DNA from: Fomitopsis serialis
Taxonomy: Eukaryota; Basidiomycota; Agaricomycetes; Polyporales; Fomitopsidaceae
DNA: 64,000 bases
Assembly: GCF_022376445.1 (NCBI RefSeq)
Contig: NW_025955090.1
Span: 1 to 64,000 of the forward strand
Direction of reading: 5' to 3'
In this document: positions 1 through 12,794 of the stretch, piece by piece
Layout of the letters: each line of letters begins with the position of its first letter
How positions within the stretch are numbered: position 1 is the stretch's first letter
The notes under the pieces: generated by a model
Told to the model about the DNA's origin: nothing
The model's input: the letters and a program-made list of their open reading frames with translations, nothing else
Database searches by the model: none
Position numbers and translations under genes: made by a program

Positions 1-484
1 TGGTCACTAGACTCATCGCGAACCGTAGCTCACGGCCGGTATCGGGAAGGCTTGTTGCCACACATTCGACCTGCAACCTGGTACATGGGCATCTTCATAC
101 ACCCAGCTCTACGTCGGCTTCGCCGTCTCCGGCCTCCTTCATTGCGGTGGGGACCTAATGGTAGACCCATCCCTCTTCGGCGCGTCGTTCCCGTTCTTCT
201 TTTCACAGGCCATCGCAATCACCTTCGAGGACGCCGTCATTGGCATCGTTGGGAGGAGCGGCGTCAAATTCCCTCGACCGCTCGCCCATATGATCGGATA
301 CGCTTGGGCGATCTTGTGGTTGTGTATCTCTGCGCCGTGGCTGATCAATTGGACGCTCAGGGCCGGGATCATCGACACTAATCGCATACCTGTCTCGCTC
401 ATCGACCGCGTAGCCCCCAGTCTAGTTACTAGTGCTGCTAGGTTTGCCGCTGCTACCCCAATGTATCCGAAGGCAGAGGCTTGA
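1..484 (+). CDS. Wax-synthase-domain (MBOAT_2) protein copy 1, 3' exon only
   Basis: This is the last exon of a membrane-bound O-acyltransferase of the fungal wax-synthase/Tri7-like family; the gene continues beyond the left edge of the window. The exon starts at 29, right after a TAG acceptor, exactly where copies 2 and 3 start their fourth exon, and stops at 482-484. It encodes several hydrophobic helices, including the family-typical PFFFSQAIAITFED segment at about 175-235. The C-terminal sequence is close to copies 2 and 3. Members of this family transfer acyl groups to alcohol or terpenoid acceptors in the ER membrane; the substrate here is unknown. It is probably the 3' end of an intact gene, since no frame break is visible. 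Confidence 0.8.
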
Positions 485-1912
485 TGAGACGCGCCGATCT
501 CTGTTCGTGAAACACGCCACTGTACGAATGCTGTTGTTTGCTGTCAATATTGTGTATGACATGGGGCGGATGTCCGGTGTCAATCTAGTTAGCTCGTGTA
601 TATTGCATATATTGATACTCCGCTGCCGTCGTCCTTGCAGTCCGGCCTCATATCATAGGCAGTATGTCATCCGCATGCCTAAACATCGAATGCATCATTG
701 TCACTGTGTGACTTACCCTTGGCTTGCTCAGGCTCAGAGGCCGCTACCCAGGAAAATTGAAGACGACATGTGAGACTGTTAATTCATACAGTCTATCTGA
801 CCGTGTGTTGTCCAGTGCTAGGTAGACTCACCATATGAAACGAACTCGGGAGCTTTGAACACAGAGCCCGAGCCGTGAGCTTGTGTCAACGAGACTCGCG
901 ACATAAAGAGCACAGCGCCCATCCAAAACCCGGATGCTGTGGGCTTCTAGTTGAACGTTGAACAAATGCGTCACGGTAGCACGAGGTATGTCAGCCGAGC
1001 TACAGTAACCTGATATGGAGAACGGAGGCAAGATGGCAGTCTTGGATCAGTACTAGTACTTATCACTGATGTTTACCAGCCAATGACTCGGATCCATTGA
1101 GTGAAGGCCTATCAACGTATTGCCACATGATGGTACACTGGGGATGCGCGCGCGAGGACATCGCCGCTCATGTCGAGGGGCGTGTACTGAGACATGTCGC
1201 ATCATAGGTGCAATGCCTAGTCATTTGTGGGTCAGCGACTGACCTTCTCGCTAGTCTGAACAGAGCGCACCTCTTCACACGAGTTGTCCAACAAAGTTGT
1301 AACATGAGACCCCTGGTCTTTTGTCGGGGGCTGCTGCATAACATGTACCTAGACTTCGTGTGACGGTAGGTGAGTAAATCTGAAAGCATTCCTGGTGGTC
1401 AGATATCGAAGTTCAATCACCCTCTTGTCACTGTCAGTGTCAACTTTAATGTTCACGTAGAGAACTCGGGCGCTTAGTGACGCCACATCAGGGCGGATTA
1501 GTAATCTGCTCTTTTTGGAAGGCTCTGTGTTCGCCACCCGTCGGTACGCTTGCCGGTCGACCTGCCGACAATATCTACCCTTGCGTTCAACAGATATTCT
1601 CCCTGCTACCGCAAGAAACTCGCGCGCGTTATTAAGTCAGTGTTTATAGCGTGGCTGAATGAGAAGCTTGAGCCTGAGCTTGTTGAGCGGTTCGATAAGT
1701 CCCGTATGTCATTATTCACAATACCTTCACGTAGCCTACTGACTACTGTGCTTAGGATTAGATCCCATTGGCACTGGTGCATATCCCGGTATGCCTGAAC
1801 GGGGTCAAAGCCGAGACATGAAGGGTTGCCGGTGGGTGCCAGTGAGCAGTACTTATTGGGCACCCGGCTGGTATGCCCCCGACTTTGTATGCCACCGTCT
1901 CCGCAGTGCACC
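485..1912. other. Intergenic / unassigned first exon region upstream of wax synthase copy 2
   Basis: No convincing gene was found in this stretch. Just upstream of the copy 2 coding exon a likely intron donor, GTGAGCAGTACTTATTG, is shared with the equivalent place upstream of copy 3, followed by a CGCAG acceptor. A 5' exon for copy 2 therefore probably lies somewhere in 1550-1840, but its reading frame could not be fixed by eye. Confidence 0.4.
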
Positions 1913-3271
1913 ATGACTATTGCCGGTCGTCCCGCTTTGCCTGTCCTGCCATTCTTTCTGGTATCGCAGCTTGGTCATGCGTGTCTAATCGCAGTGTCTC
2001 CGCGATGGCCTGGACGCCTCGTAGGCACGGTCGCTCTGTACACGTTCATCGCGTCAGCCTACAAATTCACTACGGGAGACGCTCAGCGTGATTATTCTAT
2101 AGGCAACACCATTGCGATCCAAACCTTCTCCATACTCCTGCTCAATTGGCTTACCAATCCAATACACGACTTCCGCCATGAGCGCGACGACTCCGCACCT
2201 GCGGACCTTTCCTTCTTCCGCCGAGTCTGGTGGGCTCTATGCGTAATCAACAGTCCGCGAGGAGTCGGATGGTCTTACGAGGTACGCACTCATCTACAGG
2301 TCTGCATGACTACTTGTAACTTATCCATGAATCGTACAGGTTGCCAACACTCCGCCGCGCCCAAGTGAACCACGATGGCTCTTTGTACGCAAGATATGCC
2401 TCAGCGCGTTCCGGTGGTTTCTATTTGTCGACCTCGCCCAATCATACCAGCGCTCCAATCAGCTGTTCTCGAGGCGAGACATGGACCTCTCGTCGCAAGG
2501 CTATCTCATGCTCCCTATTAACATCGTCGCGCGGTTCGGCAGTCTTGTTGGGATGATCGCCATGCAGTACTCGCTGTTGGCTGCTATCTGCGTTGCCCTT
2601 GGCATCTCATTGCCAAGAGACTGGCCAGGGGTTTACGGTCGGTGGTCTGACTCATACACCGTCCGCAGGTTTTGGGGGTGAGTCAATCGCTCGCTCCTTG
2701 CTTTCGTATTCATTGACTGACCACATGGTAGACGGACGTATCACCAGCTACTGCGTCGAGTATGTCCTCATTCACCACTATGCTCCATGAGCTCGTAGCA
2801 CTCATTTCGTCACAGCTCACAGCTGGTATCGGCAAGGCTTGTTGCCGGGCATTAGGTCTGCAACCCGGCACACGGGCATCATCATACACCCAATTGTATG
2901 TTGGCTTCGCCGTCTCCGGGCTCTTGCACTGCTGCGGAGATTTGATGGTGAATCCATCCCTCTTCGGCGCGTCGTTCCCTTTCTTCTTCTTGCAAGCCGT
3001 CGCAATCACCTTCGAGGACGCCGTCGTTGGCATCGTGCGGAGAAGCGGTGTGAAATTCCCTCTACCGCTCGCCCATATCATCGGATACGCATGGGCTATC
3101 TCGTGGTTGTGCATCTCTGCACCGTGGCAGATCAACTGGACGCTGAAGGCCGGGATCATCGACACCAACCGCGTACCGCTCTCGCTCATTGACCGCGTGG
3201 CCCCAAATCTGGTTCCGAGTGTTGCTAAGTTAGCCGCTACTATCCCAATGTATATGAAGGTAGAGGCTTGA
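1913..3271 (+). CDS. Wax-synthase-domain (MBOAT_2) acyltransferase copy 2
   Basis: Predicted multi-pass membrane O-acyltransferase, Tri7-like/wax synthase type. Exons are 1913-2281, 2340-2677, 2732-2759 and 2816-3271, joined by GT-AG introns in phases 0, 2 and 0, giving about 396 residues. Exon 1 ends in RGVGWSYE, the family's conserved block. The 28-base exon 3 completes FWGRTYHQLLRR, in which the His corresponds to the putative active-site His of the family's W-H-Q-x-x-R motif. Exon 4 carries the hydrophobic C-terminal helices with an AITFED motif. The ATG at 1913 was chosen because the frame opens there, but a shared upstream intron donor suggests a further 5' exon. Acceptor and acyl donor are unknown. 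Frame is intact. Confidence 0.85.
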
Positions 3272-4697
3272 TCAAACGCGACGGTGCTTACTGGTAGATT
3301 GTCCCCCTGTGTTGATATCGTCATTGTACATGACTTTGCTTGTTAAAGAGTCTAGTATAGGCTGAGGTTCAGTAATTACGATTCATGTATGTAGCACGTT
3401 GTCGTAGCTTGCAGCCATCGTACTTGTGCTTACAACATATCGTCGATACGACTCAACGTGCTGAGAGGCTATTGCTCGATGAGAAGCACCTATCTGATGA
3501 TCATGGTATCGTGGATTCCATTCGTCTCATGCAGCTGGAATAGACGCAGAATGTGCATTGACATCGCTTCAATGGCACAAACGCAGGAAAGCCATCGGGA
3601 AAAGGTGGAGGCAATGCAAAAAGACGGTGGATTCAACATGAGTATGACACCTCTATGTTATCTGACGGATGGCCATGGAAGCTGAACTTACTGCCACTGG
3701 CGGGCCGCCGTGCATCCTGAGCTTGTGAGTGAAGGTTCATAAGTAGGATCACTTGCGACAGGGGGACGCACACACTGGTGCGATGGAAAGACCTACTCCT
3801 GGGGCTCGGAGCGTGAGTCTACTCGCGGCAGCGCACTGGTAAGTTAGCACTATGAAGACTCCCGGGAGCGGTGGCCAGCGTCCGCGTCAGGTCCGACAGT
3901 ACTTAGTCTTCGCATTGAACATAGCACTTTTGGTCAAGCTTCATGGCAAGGGCCGAAGTCATGCTGAAGTAAATATGTAAGCTAGACGCGGCGTGCTCTA
4001 TACGCCTCAGTCATGGAGTACCCACATATGTATAGCGCGAGATTGAGCTCAGCTTATGCAGCAGCTGTTGCTTCCACTCGCCGGCGGAGCATGTCCGAGT
4101 CTCGGTCACGGTGAGACGCGAGCGCTTTACATACCTAGACCGTGACAGCGCCACCGCTCCTCCGCTCCTCCGACTCGTCTCAGCCACCATGCATCTGTAC
4201 ATCATGACTCTGCACATCTCTCGCTCAACAGCCTGCACCATTTTCGTTGAAGTAGCCTTGTCAGTGGACTCGGTGCAAGGACAATTATGACAAGAGTAAC
4301 TGAACTTGGTCAGTTGAGTGGCGCGCAGCGAATTTGAAATACAAGGGGCACGGTGCACCGCCGTGTCCGAGTCGACGCGCTGGATTGCGAACTCTGAGCT
4401 AGAGCTTGTTTAGCAGCTAGTCCCATGGTATGACATTCGTTTATGGTGATTCACCAGTCCCGTGTTCCATTCAAATTTGCGGCTTGCGTTGCTGACTGTA
4501 CTTATCATTGAATTGCAGCCCGTCGCATGTTCACATCCGACAGCCATTCAAGTTGACACCGCGACCGCATCTACTCATGGTATGAATGGGTGCCTGGACA
4601 TATGTGACTGCCCACGTCCGCCGAAATGTGAGCAGTACTTATTGAATAGCTATGATACGCTCCAGGACATTGCACGACGCCAGTCCCGCAGGGTACC
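3272..4697. other. Intergenic between wax synthase copies 2 and 3
   Basis: The first ~60 bases after the stop are the 3' flank that is also found behind truncated copy 4. Near 4631-4694 an intron-like segment (same donor sequence as upstream of copy 2) precedes the copy 3 coding exon. A reading frame at 4462-4640 rich in hydrophobic residues is a candidate 5' exon for copy 3, unproven. Nothing else was recognised. Confidence 0.4.
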
Positions 4698-6047
4698 ATG
4701 TCGATCGACTACCGGTCCCATCTGCGTACGTTGCCCATATTTCTGGTCTCTCAGCCTGGACATGCATGTCTTATTGCGCTGTCTCCACGATGGCCTGGAC
4801 GTCTTGGGGGCACAATTGCTCTCTGCATTTTTATTCAAGTGACATCCGCATCAGCATATAAAGACACCTCCGAGGACGCTCGAAGGCTCGCATACTATTC
4901 CCTCGGCCACTACGTCATGTGCCAGGCCTTTCCGTTTTCTGTTCAACTGGCTTACGGACCGATGCATGATTTCCGCCATGAACACGACCACACTCCACCC
5001 GCAGAGCTCTCGTTCCTGCGCAGGGTTTGGTGGGCGCTATGTATCATCAATACCCCGCGCGGAGTGGGGTGGTCTTACGAGGTATGCATTGGTCTACACA
5101 TCTGGATGTCCATTTGTATTCACGGACTCGGACAATCTAGGTCGCTAACATCCCACCGCGCCCTACTGAGCCGCGATGGCGGTTCGTCCGCCAGAAACTC
5201 CTGAGCGCGTTCCGCTGCTTCCTGTTCATCGACCTCGCCCAAGTATACCAGCGCTCTAATCCACTGTTCTCGAGGCAAGACATGGACCTCAGGTCGCAAG
5301 GCCTTTTCATGCTTCCTCTCAACATTGTCGCGCGCTTCGGGAGCGTTGTCGCCATGATTGCCATGGAATACTCGCTCTTAGCTGCAACCTGTGTCGCCCT
5401 TGGCGTCTCCTCACCAAGAGACTGGCCAGACATCTACGGCAAGTGGTCTGACTCGTACACCGTTCGTAGATTCTGGGGGTGAGTGATTCGCCCCTTGGAC
5501 TGCTACACATAGGCTAACCACATGGCAGACGAACGTACCATCAGTTACTGCGTCGCGTATGTCCTCATTCACCGCTATGATACCGCGCTTCTCAGGCTCA
5601 ATTCATTTGCAGCTCACAGCCGGTATCGGAAAGGCTTGTTGCCGGGCATTAGGTCTGCAACCCGGGACATGGGTGTCTTCCTACATCCAACTCTATGTCG
5701 GCTTCGCCGTCTCCGGATTCTTGCACTGCGGTGGGGATTTGATGGTAGATCCATCCCTCTTCGGCGCATCGTTCCCTTTCTATATCTCACAAGCCGTCGC
5801 GATCACCTTCGAGGACGCCGTCATTGGCATCGTTCGGAGAACCGGAGTAAAGTTCCCTCAACCGCTGGCCCGTGTCGTGGGATACGCCTGGGCTATACTG
5901 TGGTTGTGTATATCCGCGCCATGGCACATCAACTGGATGCTGAAGGCTGGGGTCGTTGACACAGTTCGCGTGCCAGTCTCACTCATTGACCTCATAGCCC
6001 CAAATCTTGGTGCGTTTGCCACTAGTTTACCCCTAGCATTGCTATGA
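4698..6047 (+). CDS. Wax-synthase-domain (MBOAT_2) acyltransferase copy 3
   Basis: Tandem paralogue of copy 2 with the same exon plan: 4698-5081, 5141-5478, 5529-5556 and 5613-6047, about 394 residues. Exon 2 (338 bases) and exon 3 (28 bases) are identical in length to copy 2. The conserved blocks are present: RGVGWSYE at the exon 1 end, FWG plus RTYHQLLRR across introns 2 and 3, and AITFED in exon 4. The likely role is acyl transfer to a lipid or terpenoid alcohol in the ER membrane, inferred from family only. The C-terminus is shorter and diverged relative to copy 2 (ends LPLALL). The frame is clean. A 5' exon upstream is possible, as for copy 2. Confidence 0.85.
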
Positions 6048-6764
6048 GTTTCAGGTCGGAGGATTGACTTGACACGGACGACTACCAATCGATTAATGTT
6101 TCAACTGTACGAGAACTGTCAGTGTGTCTCACGTTGTGTACGGGATGTAGTGTCAAATTTGGGCGGGCTTTCATTCATTTTCGAGAACATGTGTATGAGG
6201 GTGTTCCGAGTCGTAGCTCGCCGCGCTTGTATATGTACTTGACACTTGATCAGGAGACTACGATTCGTGCGCTTGTCCGGGCAGAGGTCAATGTCGAATT
6301 GTACAACTGTGTCCTTGGTGAGTGAATGCGTCTTCACCCCAAAACGAGCAAGTTATCGTTCCTCTCATAAGCCGATAAGCGAAGAACGAGCATTGACATC
6401 GCCAGATTTGTACAAAAGTGGCGCCAGTCATCGAGTCTGAACGAGGTGGCTGAGTCTTCAGCATCCGGCGGCATGCTGTCTAGATCTGGTCTTCCTCGAG
6501 ATGGCCCCGAGGCCATGGTGAGCAAAAAATGATTGAATAGGGACTTTAAGTTGGGACCGCGGACTCCGTTGCCCGTCCGTGTGTAGCTTATAATAGACTC
6601 TCGGGCCACACTCATCGGAGCCATCGCACGGGCTGCCAGTGCATCCGGGCTGCATGCAGCAGAGCGACGAGCCGAAATGCCGCTACATACTGAGTTAAGG
6701 TATAGTTAATGCGACGAGTCATCGATGCGAATAAAGCTACATAGGCTCGGCATCATGTGTCTAG
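6048..6764. other. Intergenic, nothing recognised
   Basis: Sequence between wax synthase copy 3 and the FunK1 A upstream block. Several short open frames occur on both strands but none has recognisable protein features or splice structure. Confidence 0.4.
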
Positions 6765-7142
6765 CCTTCTTTCACGACGAAAATACAAGGCCTGAACAAG
6801 GGAACTTCCAAATCGGGAGGACAATGGTTGTGGGGCCTGCGAATAATCGCCCAGAAAGGCAGTTGAACGAACACGTGCATCGCACGCCTGTGGCTAGCGA
6901 GCGCTCAGTGTGGCTTCACCTCCTCCCCTCACCCAGACGACGCGAAAGGCAGCCACTGCGCGTCCCTCGTGTAATTTGATAAGTTCTGTTACACGAGAGC
7001 ACAATTAACACGAAAATACACTGCTTTTGGCAGAATAAGCCGTGAGTTATACCGGCCAGGGCCGTATTCTGAGATACTGACGATCCGAACCTCCGTGGAC
7101 CGCGTCCTGATTTGGCAGTTGGCCATCAACTCCGAATCAAAC
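6765..7142 (+). promoter_or_regulatory. Duplicated 5' flank of FunK1 A
   Basis: About 380 bases directly upstream of the FunK1 A start are nearly identical to 12795-13186 upstream of FunK1 B, while sequence further upstream differs. The block probably contains the promoter and 5' UTR. A 70-codon open frame ending at 6977-6979 is kept open in both copies, with several of the differences silent. Confidence 0.6.
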
Positions 7143-10100
7143 ATGCCTCGCGGACGCGTAAACATGCCCACCTCGCACTCTGCTCCTTCCTCCCCCCACT
7201 CTCATCCCGACTACATTGACATCGACGTCGACATCGACATTTCCGAACATCCCCAACACGACACTCCGATGTCTGACAAAGTAACCCCCGCTCGTGGCCA
7301 AGGCCGCATGCAATACGTAGGCGATGCTGCCGACGCGAAGCGAGACAACAAGGAGAACATGGCGTCCTGGCAGCGAGAGATCACGACAGGATCAAGGAGT
7401 ACCCGGACAACATCAACAGGTACCTCTCTGCGATGGTTCCGTCGGATACACCTGTACCACCCTGCCCTAATATGGGCAGGTCGCTCCAGCTGATCCAAGT
7501 GGGAAACTTGAGAACGCGATGTATGGGCCACTGGTCAGTGTGCGATGGACGGTACCGTATCACGCGATAGCTGATGTGACGGTTGTGTTCAGATGAAAGC
7601 ACTGGAGCGAATGGTAAGGCCGTTCCCGCACGGAAAGCGGCCCAAGTTCCACAACTACGAGCACAAGGTCATGAAGTTTCCGTTCGAGCCGTACGAACAC
7701 GACCAACACCCCACGAAGCCCGACGTCATTGCGACGTTCCCGACACTACCTTTCATCTCTCCGCTGCATCGCTGGAGACATGTCGCTCTCGTCTTCGAAC
7801 TCAAGTCGCTGGCGTCGGCCGACCCGATGATGATGAACATGCAGACGCACTGGGAGACGCTCGTGCAGCTTGCAAAGAGCGCGCGGAACATCATGCTCTC
7901 GCAGGGGAGACTGTTCGCGTTTGTCGTCGGTATATATGGCGATCAGGCTCGTATCTTTCGCTTTGACCGCGCCGGTGCGATATGCTCGCCCAAGTTTGCG
8001 TACAAGAATCATCCGGAGATCTTGCACGCGTTCATGTGGCGCTTGTTCCACCCGCGAGACAGGCGTTGCGCGATCGTCGGGGAGGATCCGACGATGAAGC
8101 TGGGAACGAGTATGGACCGGGAGCTGGCAGACAAGCTCGCATCGAAGTACGACGATGAATGGAAAAGGACCGCGGAGACGCGGAAGGCAGTGCGACGGAT
8201 TACCATGCAGGACGAGAAGGGAAAGCCGACGACGTACCTCGCATACAAGCTGATCTTCGTGAACTCTGGCTGTTTTCCCGCGCAACACTGATCTGGGAAG
8301 CGTTCATCGTCGACAAGAGGAACCGAAGCACAGGCGAACGATACATTCTGAAGGAGACGTGGCGGCAGCTTGGTCGCCTCGATGAGGTCGGCTTCTACGA
8401 GAGGCTACAGTACGCGAAGCTCGAAGAACACAAGGAGAATCAGACGAAGGATCGTGGCGTGGTCGAGGCAGAGACCAACGACGACGTCGAGGTCGAAGGG
8501 AAACTTGCGGCGGAGGTACAGGCCCTAGGCGAGGCCAGATTCACGTACGGTGTCGCGAGGTACATATACGGCGAGGACTACGGCGAGAGGGATGAAGCAC
8601 ATCGGAAGCTTGTGGAGCAGGCAGAGACCTCTGGAGCTCCTGTGCCCGAGGACACGAAGGCGGGTCACCGGACGATCTCTGGGGTGCATAATGCGCCTGA
8701 GAAGGTGCGGATGAATGAACGAAGTCACATGCGGATGGTTCTCCAGACAGTTGGGACGCCGCTGGCGATTCAGGTGCACGCGGGAGGTCGTATTGCGCTG
8801 CGCGATGCTGTGGAAGGTACGTCGCAATGCAGGTGATATATTCACTTCTAGTAGACTGCGGTTCTTTGTTGCAGGACACAGAAGGGCGTACGAAGCTGGG
8901 ATTATACACCGCGACGTCAGCGAAGGGAACGTGATGATCTCGCGCCTTCGTGCTGCGTTCGCTGGCTTCATTCAAGACTTTGACTTCAGCTTCAGCTGGC
9001 GACGGTTCTTGCAAAAGCGTGGCTGGGATGTGAATCTGGCCACATGGGAGAAGTACTGCGTCGAACACGGCACGAACCGCCCGGGACGACGAGAAGACTG
9101 ACCCCGCGAACGACTGCAAGGAGCGCACAGTGAGTAAATGGTCTCTCGAGTCTATACGTTCTCTCATCTATCTGTCAGGGCACGATCCTCTTCATGGCAG
9201 TTCAGGTCTTGAAGGGCAAGATCACTCATGAAGCACGTCATGACTTGGAGTCGTTCTATTGGCTCCTGATATTCATAGTCCTTCGGCACACTGATCATGA
9301 CCATGATTCCGGAAAATGCGCTTTTGGAGATCTCTTCTGTCTCGACTCTATTGAGCAATGTATGAGACAGAAACGAGACTGGCTACAGGACGAAACAACC
9401 CCTGTGAGGGTTCGTGGTAACGAACCTCTGTCGACTCTACTGGAACAATTGCGAACACTCTTCGACGGCAATTTCGCTCGCAAAGGGTACCGATCAGACG
9501 TGTTACACACACAGAAGTCCTTCAGCTTTTCGACGCAGCACTGGCCAAAGAGTGGCCCGTCGATGATGCGGCCATTACGTGGGTTCCTCCAGCAAACCGG
9601 GGACATACCAACCCGATGATGGAGTCGAGGGCAAGCCCGTGACGATGGGTACGAAGGATCACACCACTGCTGGCGATTTTCCGTTCCCCACCCACGAAAT
9701 CCCCCCGCCGCGGACCGCGCCTGAGTATGAGCAATCGGACAACGAGCAAGACGGCTCGAAGACTCCCGACCATAGCGACGACGAGGATGCCAGTGTGATG
9801 CTAGCCCAAGAGCCAAGCGACAGGAGGTGGTCACAGATATTGACGAGCGTCCGAATGCTCCGGATGCCCCTCATGGACTTGCTCTTTTGGACGAGGAACC
9901 GCAACAACCAGAGGCCAATGCGTCCGAGTCGCCGGAGCAAACGGAACCGCAAGTGCGCGCGAGCAGTCGCCGCCGCGCTCAATTGCCTCCCAAGGCCAAG
10001 CCTCCGGTCACTAGGAACGCGGGCTCCCGTCGCAATGTCGCTGAGACGTGGCCAGCGAGCAACGTTGACGCAGCCGGCGCGAGGCCGGGCCACCGCTACA

Positions 10101-10402
10101 ACCTTCGCTCGTCGGGCCGTCGTGACTTCGGTGCGCCGGGCACCTCTGACGCAGCGGACTGTGCCCCAGTTGCTCCGCGGAGGTCGACTCGTGTTCGCGC
10201 GAAGGCAGCGTCGAAGGCGCGGGATACTGGATCGAGGGACAGTAGCATTGGGAAGCGGAGTCGTGAGGGATCAGACCAGAGCGAGGTGGAGGAAAGCCTG
10301 GACGCGCAGTCGTCGAAGCGGCCAGGACCGTCAGTCAGCCCGGGGCAGGAAGGCGTCGAAGAAGTCGGAGAGAAGAAGTATAGTTTGCGTAGGCAATCCT
10401 GA
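7143..10402 (+). pseudogene. FunK1 fungal protein kinase A, frame-disrupted
   Basis: A FunK1-family (Pkinase_fungal) kinase gene with the usual exon plan: to 7533, 7593-8816, 8875-9129 and from 9179, all with GT-AG borders. Exon 2 has the N-terminal domain with KPDVIA near 7718 and FELK near 7798, then the kinase N-lobe (lysine in YILKETW). Exon 3 has HRDVSEGN and QDFDF. Exon 4 has THEARHDLESFYW. The tail contains GHRYNLRSS and a Ser/Lys/Arg-rich end. Relative to copy B, one-base losses break the frame near 7390, 7495, 8270, 9080 and 9505. These may be real lesions or assembly errors; similar losses occur in essential genes in this window. Predicted role: Ser/Thr-type kinase of unknown target. 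Confidence 0.8.
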
Positions 10403-10976
10403 GCAGACAGGGCTTTAGAATGTATGTATCGGCCGGTTTCCTTCATCCATCTATCTCGTTCACTGTGCGTCGAAACGTTGACCGTTCATGTCGTCTGCCA
10501 CACCTGCCAGTAACTTGCAATGTCAACTGGCAATACGTTTGCGAACCAAAAATTCTGCTATGTCGTACGTTGGTCGACGCTAAGCGCTAAGCACCGAAGC
10601 ATGCGCGATGTATCGTAGTAGTCGCGAGGGTACTAGCATCGCCTTCAATAGTGATGTACGTTGTGTGATCTAGATCGGTCAGTGGTCGACATGGATGGTA
10701 CTACATACGAGTGTCTTTGCTTTCTGGAGCTGCATCTGCTACTCCCTATAACTGAGATGAAGATAGTTTTGCCTCGATTCAAGTTCAACCTCTATCCATC
10801 TGTCGGTGCCGGCCTGAAAATGAGGTGAACTCTTTCGCATTTGGCGTCGCGCGGCCGGCCCGTGTAGTATACAACATACTAGTACCTCTCATGACGCATC
10901 GCGAAACGTCTGAAAAATGAACGTGTTGTATTGATCGAACATGTTCGTCGTGCCTCTCAGCTATATGTGTCATCAG
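10403..10976. other. Intergenic, nothing recognised
   Basis: Region between FunK1 A and truncated wax synthase copy 4. No open frame with recognisable features. The right border at about 10977 is the junction where similarity to intron 2 of wax synthase copy 2 begins. Confidence 0.4.
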
Positions 10977-11600
10977 GTATTCATTGACTGACCACATGGT
11001 AGACGGACGTATCACCAACTACTGCGTCGAGTATGTCCTCATTCACCACTATGCTCCATGAGCTCGTAGCACTCATTTCGTCACAGCTCACAGCTGGTAT
11101 CGGCAAGGCTTGTTGCCGGGCATTAGGTCTGCGGCCGGAACACGGGCATCATCATACACCCAACTGTATGTTGGCTTTGCCGTCTCCGGGCTCTTGCACT
11201 GCTGCGGGGATTTGATGGTGAATCCGTCCCTCTTCGGCGCGTCGTTCCCTTTCTTCTTCTTGCAAGCCGTCGCTATCACCTTCGAGGACGCCGTCGTTGG
11301 CATCGTGCGGAGAAGCGGCGTGAAGTTCCCTCTACCGCTCGCCCATATCATCGGTACGCGTGGGCTATCTCGTGGTTGTGCATCTCCGCACCGTGGCAGA
11401 TCAACTGGACGCTGAAGGCCGGGATCATCGACACCAACCGCGTACCGCTGTCACTCATTGACCGCGTGGCCCCAATCTGGGTCCGAGTGTTGCTAAGTTG
11501 GTCACTGCTAACCCAATGTATTTGAAGGTAGAGGCTTGATCAAACGCGACGGTGCTTACCGAAAATTGTCCCCCTGTATTGATATCGTCATTGTACGCGA
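10977..11600 (+). pseudogene. Truncated wax synthase copy 4
   Basis: A partial duplicate of copy 2. Similarity starts abruptly inside the equivalent of intron 2 (copy 2 position about 2706) and continues through exon 3, intron 3, exon 4 and some 60 bases of 3' flank. Exons 1 and 2 are absent, so it cannot encode the enzyme. Exon 4 also has one-base losses against copy 2 near 11137, 11355 and 11475. The closeness to copy 2 suggests a recent event. Confidence is high that it is a fragment. Confidence 0.85.
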
Positions 11601-12794
11601 CCTTGCCTGTTAGCTAATCAAGTACTTTCAGCCCAGTTGCGAATGTTGTCACTAGATATCATTAAGATAGATTCATCGGGCACCGAAACCTGAGACCCAG
11701 TACTAGAAGAGCAGTGAATAGCCGAGAATTGAACCAAGTCTAGAATGGCGCGAACGCGTTGCGAAAATACCACGTGGAAACGCGTCGGTGGCGCGAACAC
11801 ATGGGCGCTTGAAACGCGTCCTTCGTCCTTCGTCCTCTCGAACGAGCGCATCTGAACACCGCCTGTTGCTACGGGAGATCAGTCTCATGTATTCTCCAGC
11901 CTCAAGCTGAAGATGTCGTGGGCTGCGCTCTCAGGCTCTTACTATCTGATCTCCTCGACCAGCACCCCAGGGCCACCAGTGGGTCCGATCGAGCGCCGGT
12001 GACTTGCCGACTGAGTCCATTCATTTGAGTTGCCCCTCCTGTAATCGCCTGGAGCGTAATTCCAACCAGCTTATAGCTTCATGCATTCTTCCGGGAATGA
12101 CGGTACGCAGATTATTGCGAACTTGAAGTAGGCTGCCGGATGTCATAAGCCCGAGTCCAAATGCAATACCGACTCCACAGCCTCCTACGGCCTACTGAGG
12201 TGCCACCTCGAGCTCTTCCACTGACCATGTAGCTATCACGAAGATTGCTACAGTGCTACTCGTACCACTAGTCTGATAGCCCAAGGCACGGATCGCGAGG
12301 CTGAGCTTGTGTATCATACCCTGAAAGGTTATTCAAAACTTCAAGGTACCGTCGATAGTACATAGATGGTACATCCCCGGAGATACCAGTCAATGATGTG
12401 GCAGACATTCTGTTCACAGCGACCGACGTCGAAGCCTAGCGCACCAGCTTGAAGGCTCTATATGTAGTAGACTCCTAGTGCCTCTCCACGTGTGATATAT
12501 AATCACTGGACTACTTGGGCCACTGTGGCGGAGATGGGTACTCATTCCTGGAAGAGAACTCCGCTACTACAGCCTACCAATTACTATGAAATGGGGTTTC
12601 CGCGGTCGAGCGTGCCATTCGTGTCATTGGTGGCGTGCATCCGGCAGTACCTCCGATCATCACCGAGGGTAACGCCGCCTTCAACAGCGGTGAACTTGAG
12701 TTTCAAGGCGATAGTATTAGTGCCTGCAGTACTCTGCTCTACTCTGCTATCTAGGAGATCATACCACACAGGCTTGGCGCCGCCATGTGCTCGA
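11601..12794. other. Intergenic, nothing recognised
   Basis: No gene supported between truncated wax synthase copy 4 and the FunK1 B upstream block. Open frames on either strand (for example 12492-12878) are without recognisable features, and the end of that frame overlaps the duplicated 5' flank. Confidence 0.4.

Noticed and set aside
4011..4358. 115-codon minus-strand frame between wax synthases 2 and 3
   Set aside because: No recognisable features, no splice structure, and no counterpart beside the other copies.
10403..10976. Possible LTR or other transposon remnant next to truncated wax synthase copy 4
   Set aside because: No terminal repeats, target-site duplication or transposase/reverse transcriptase frame could be seen.
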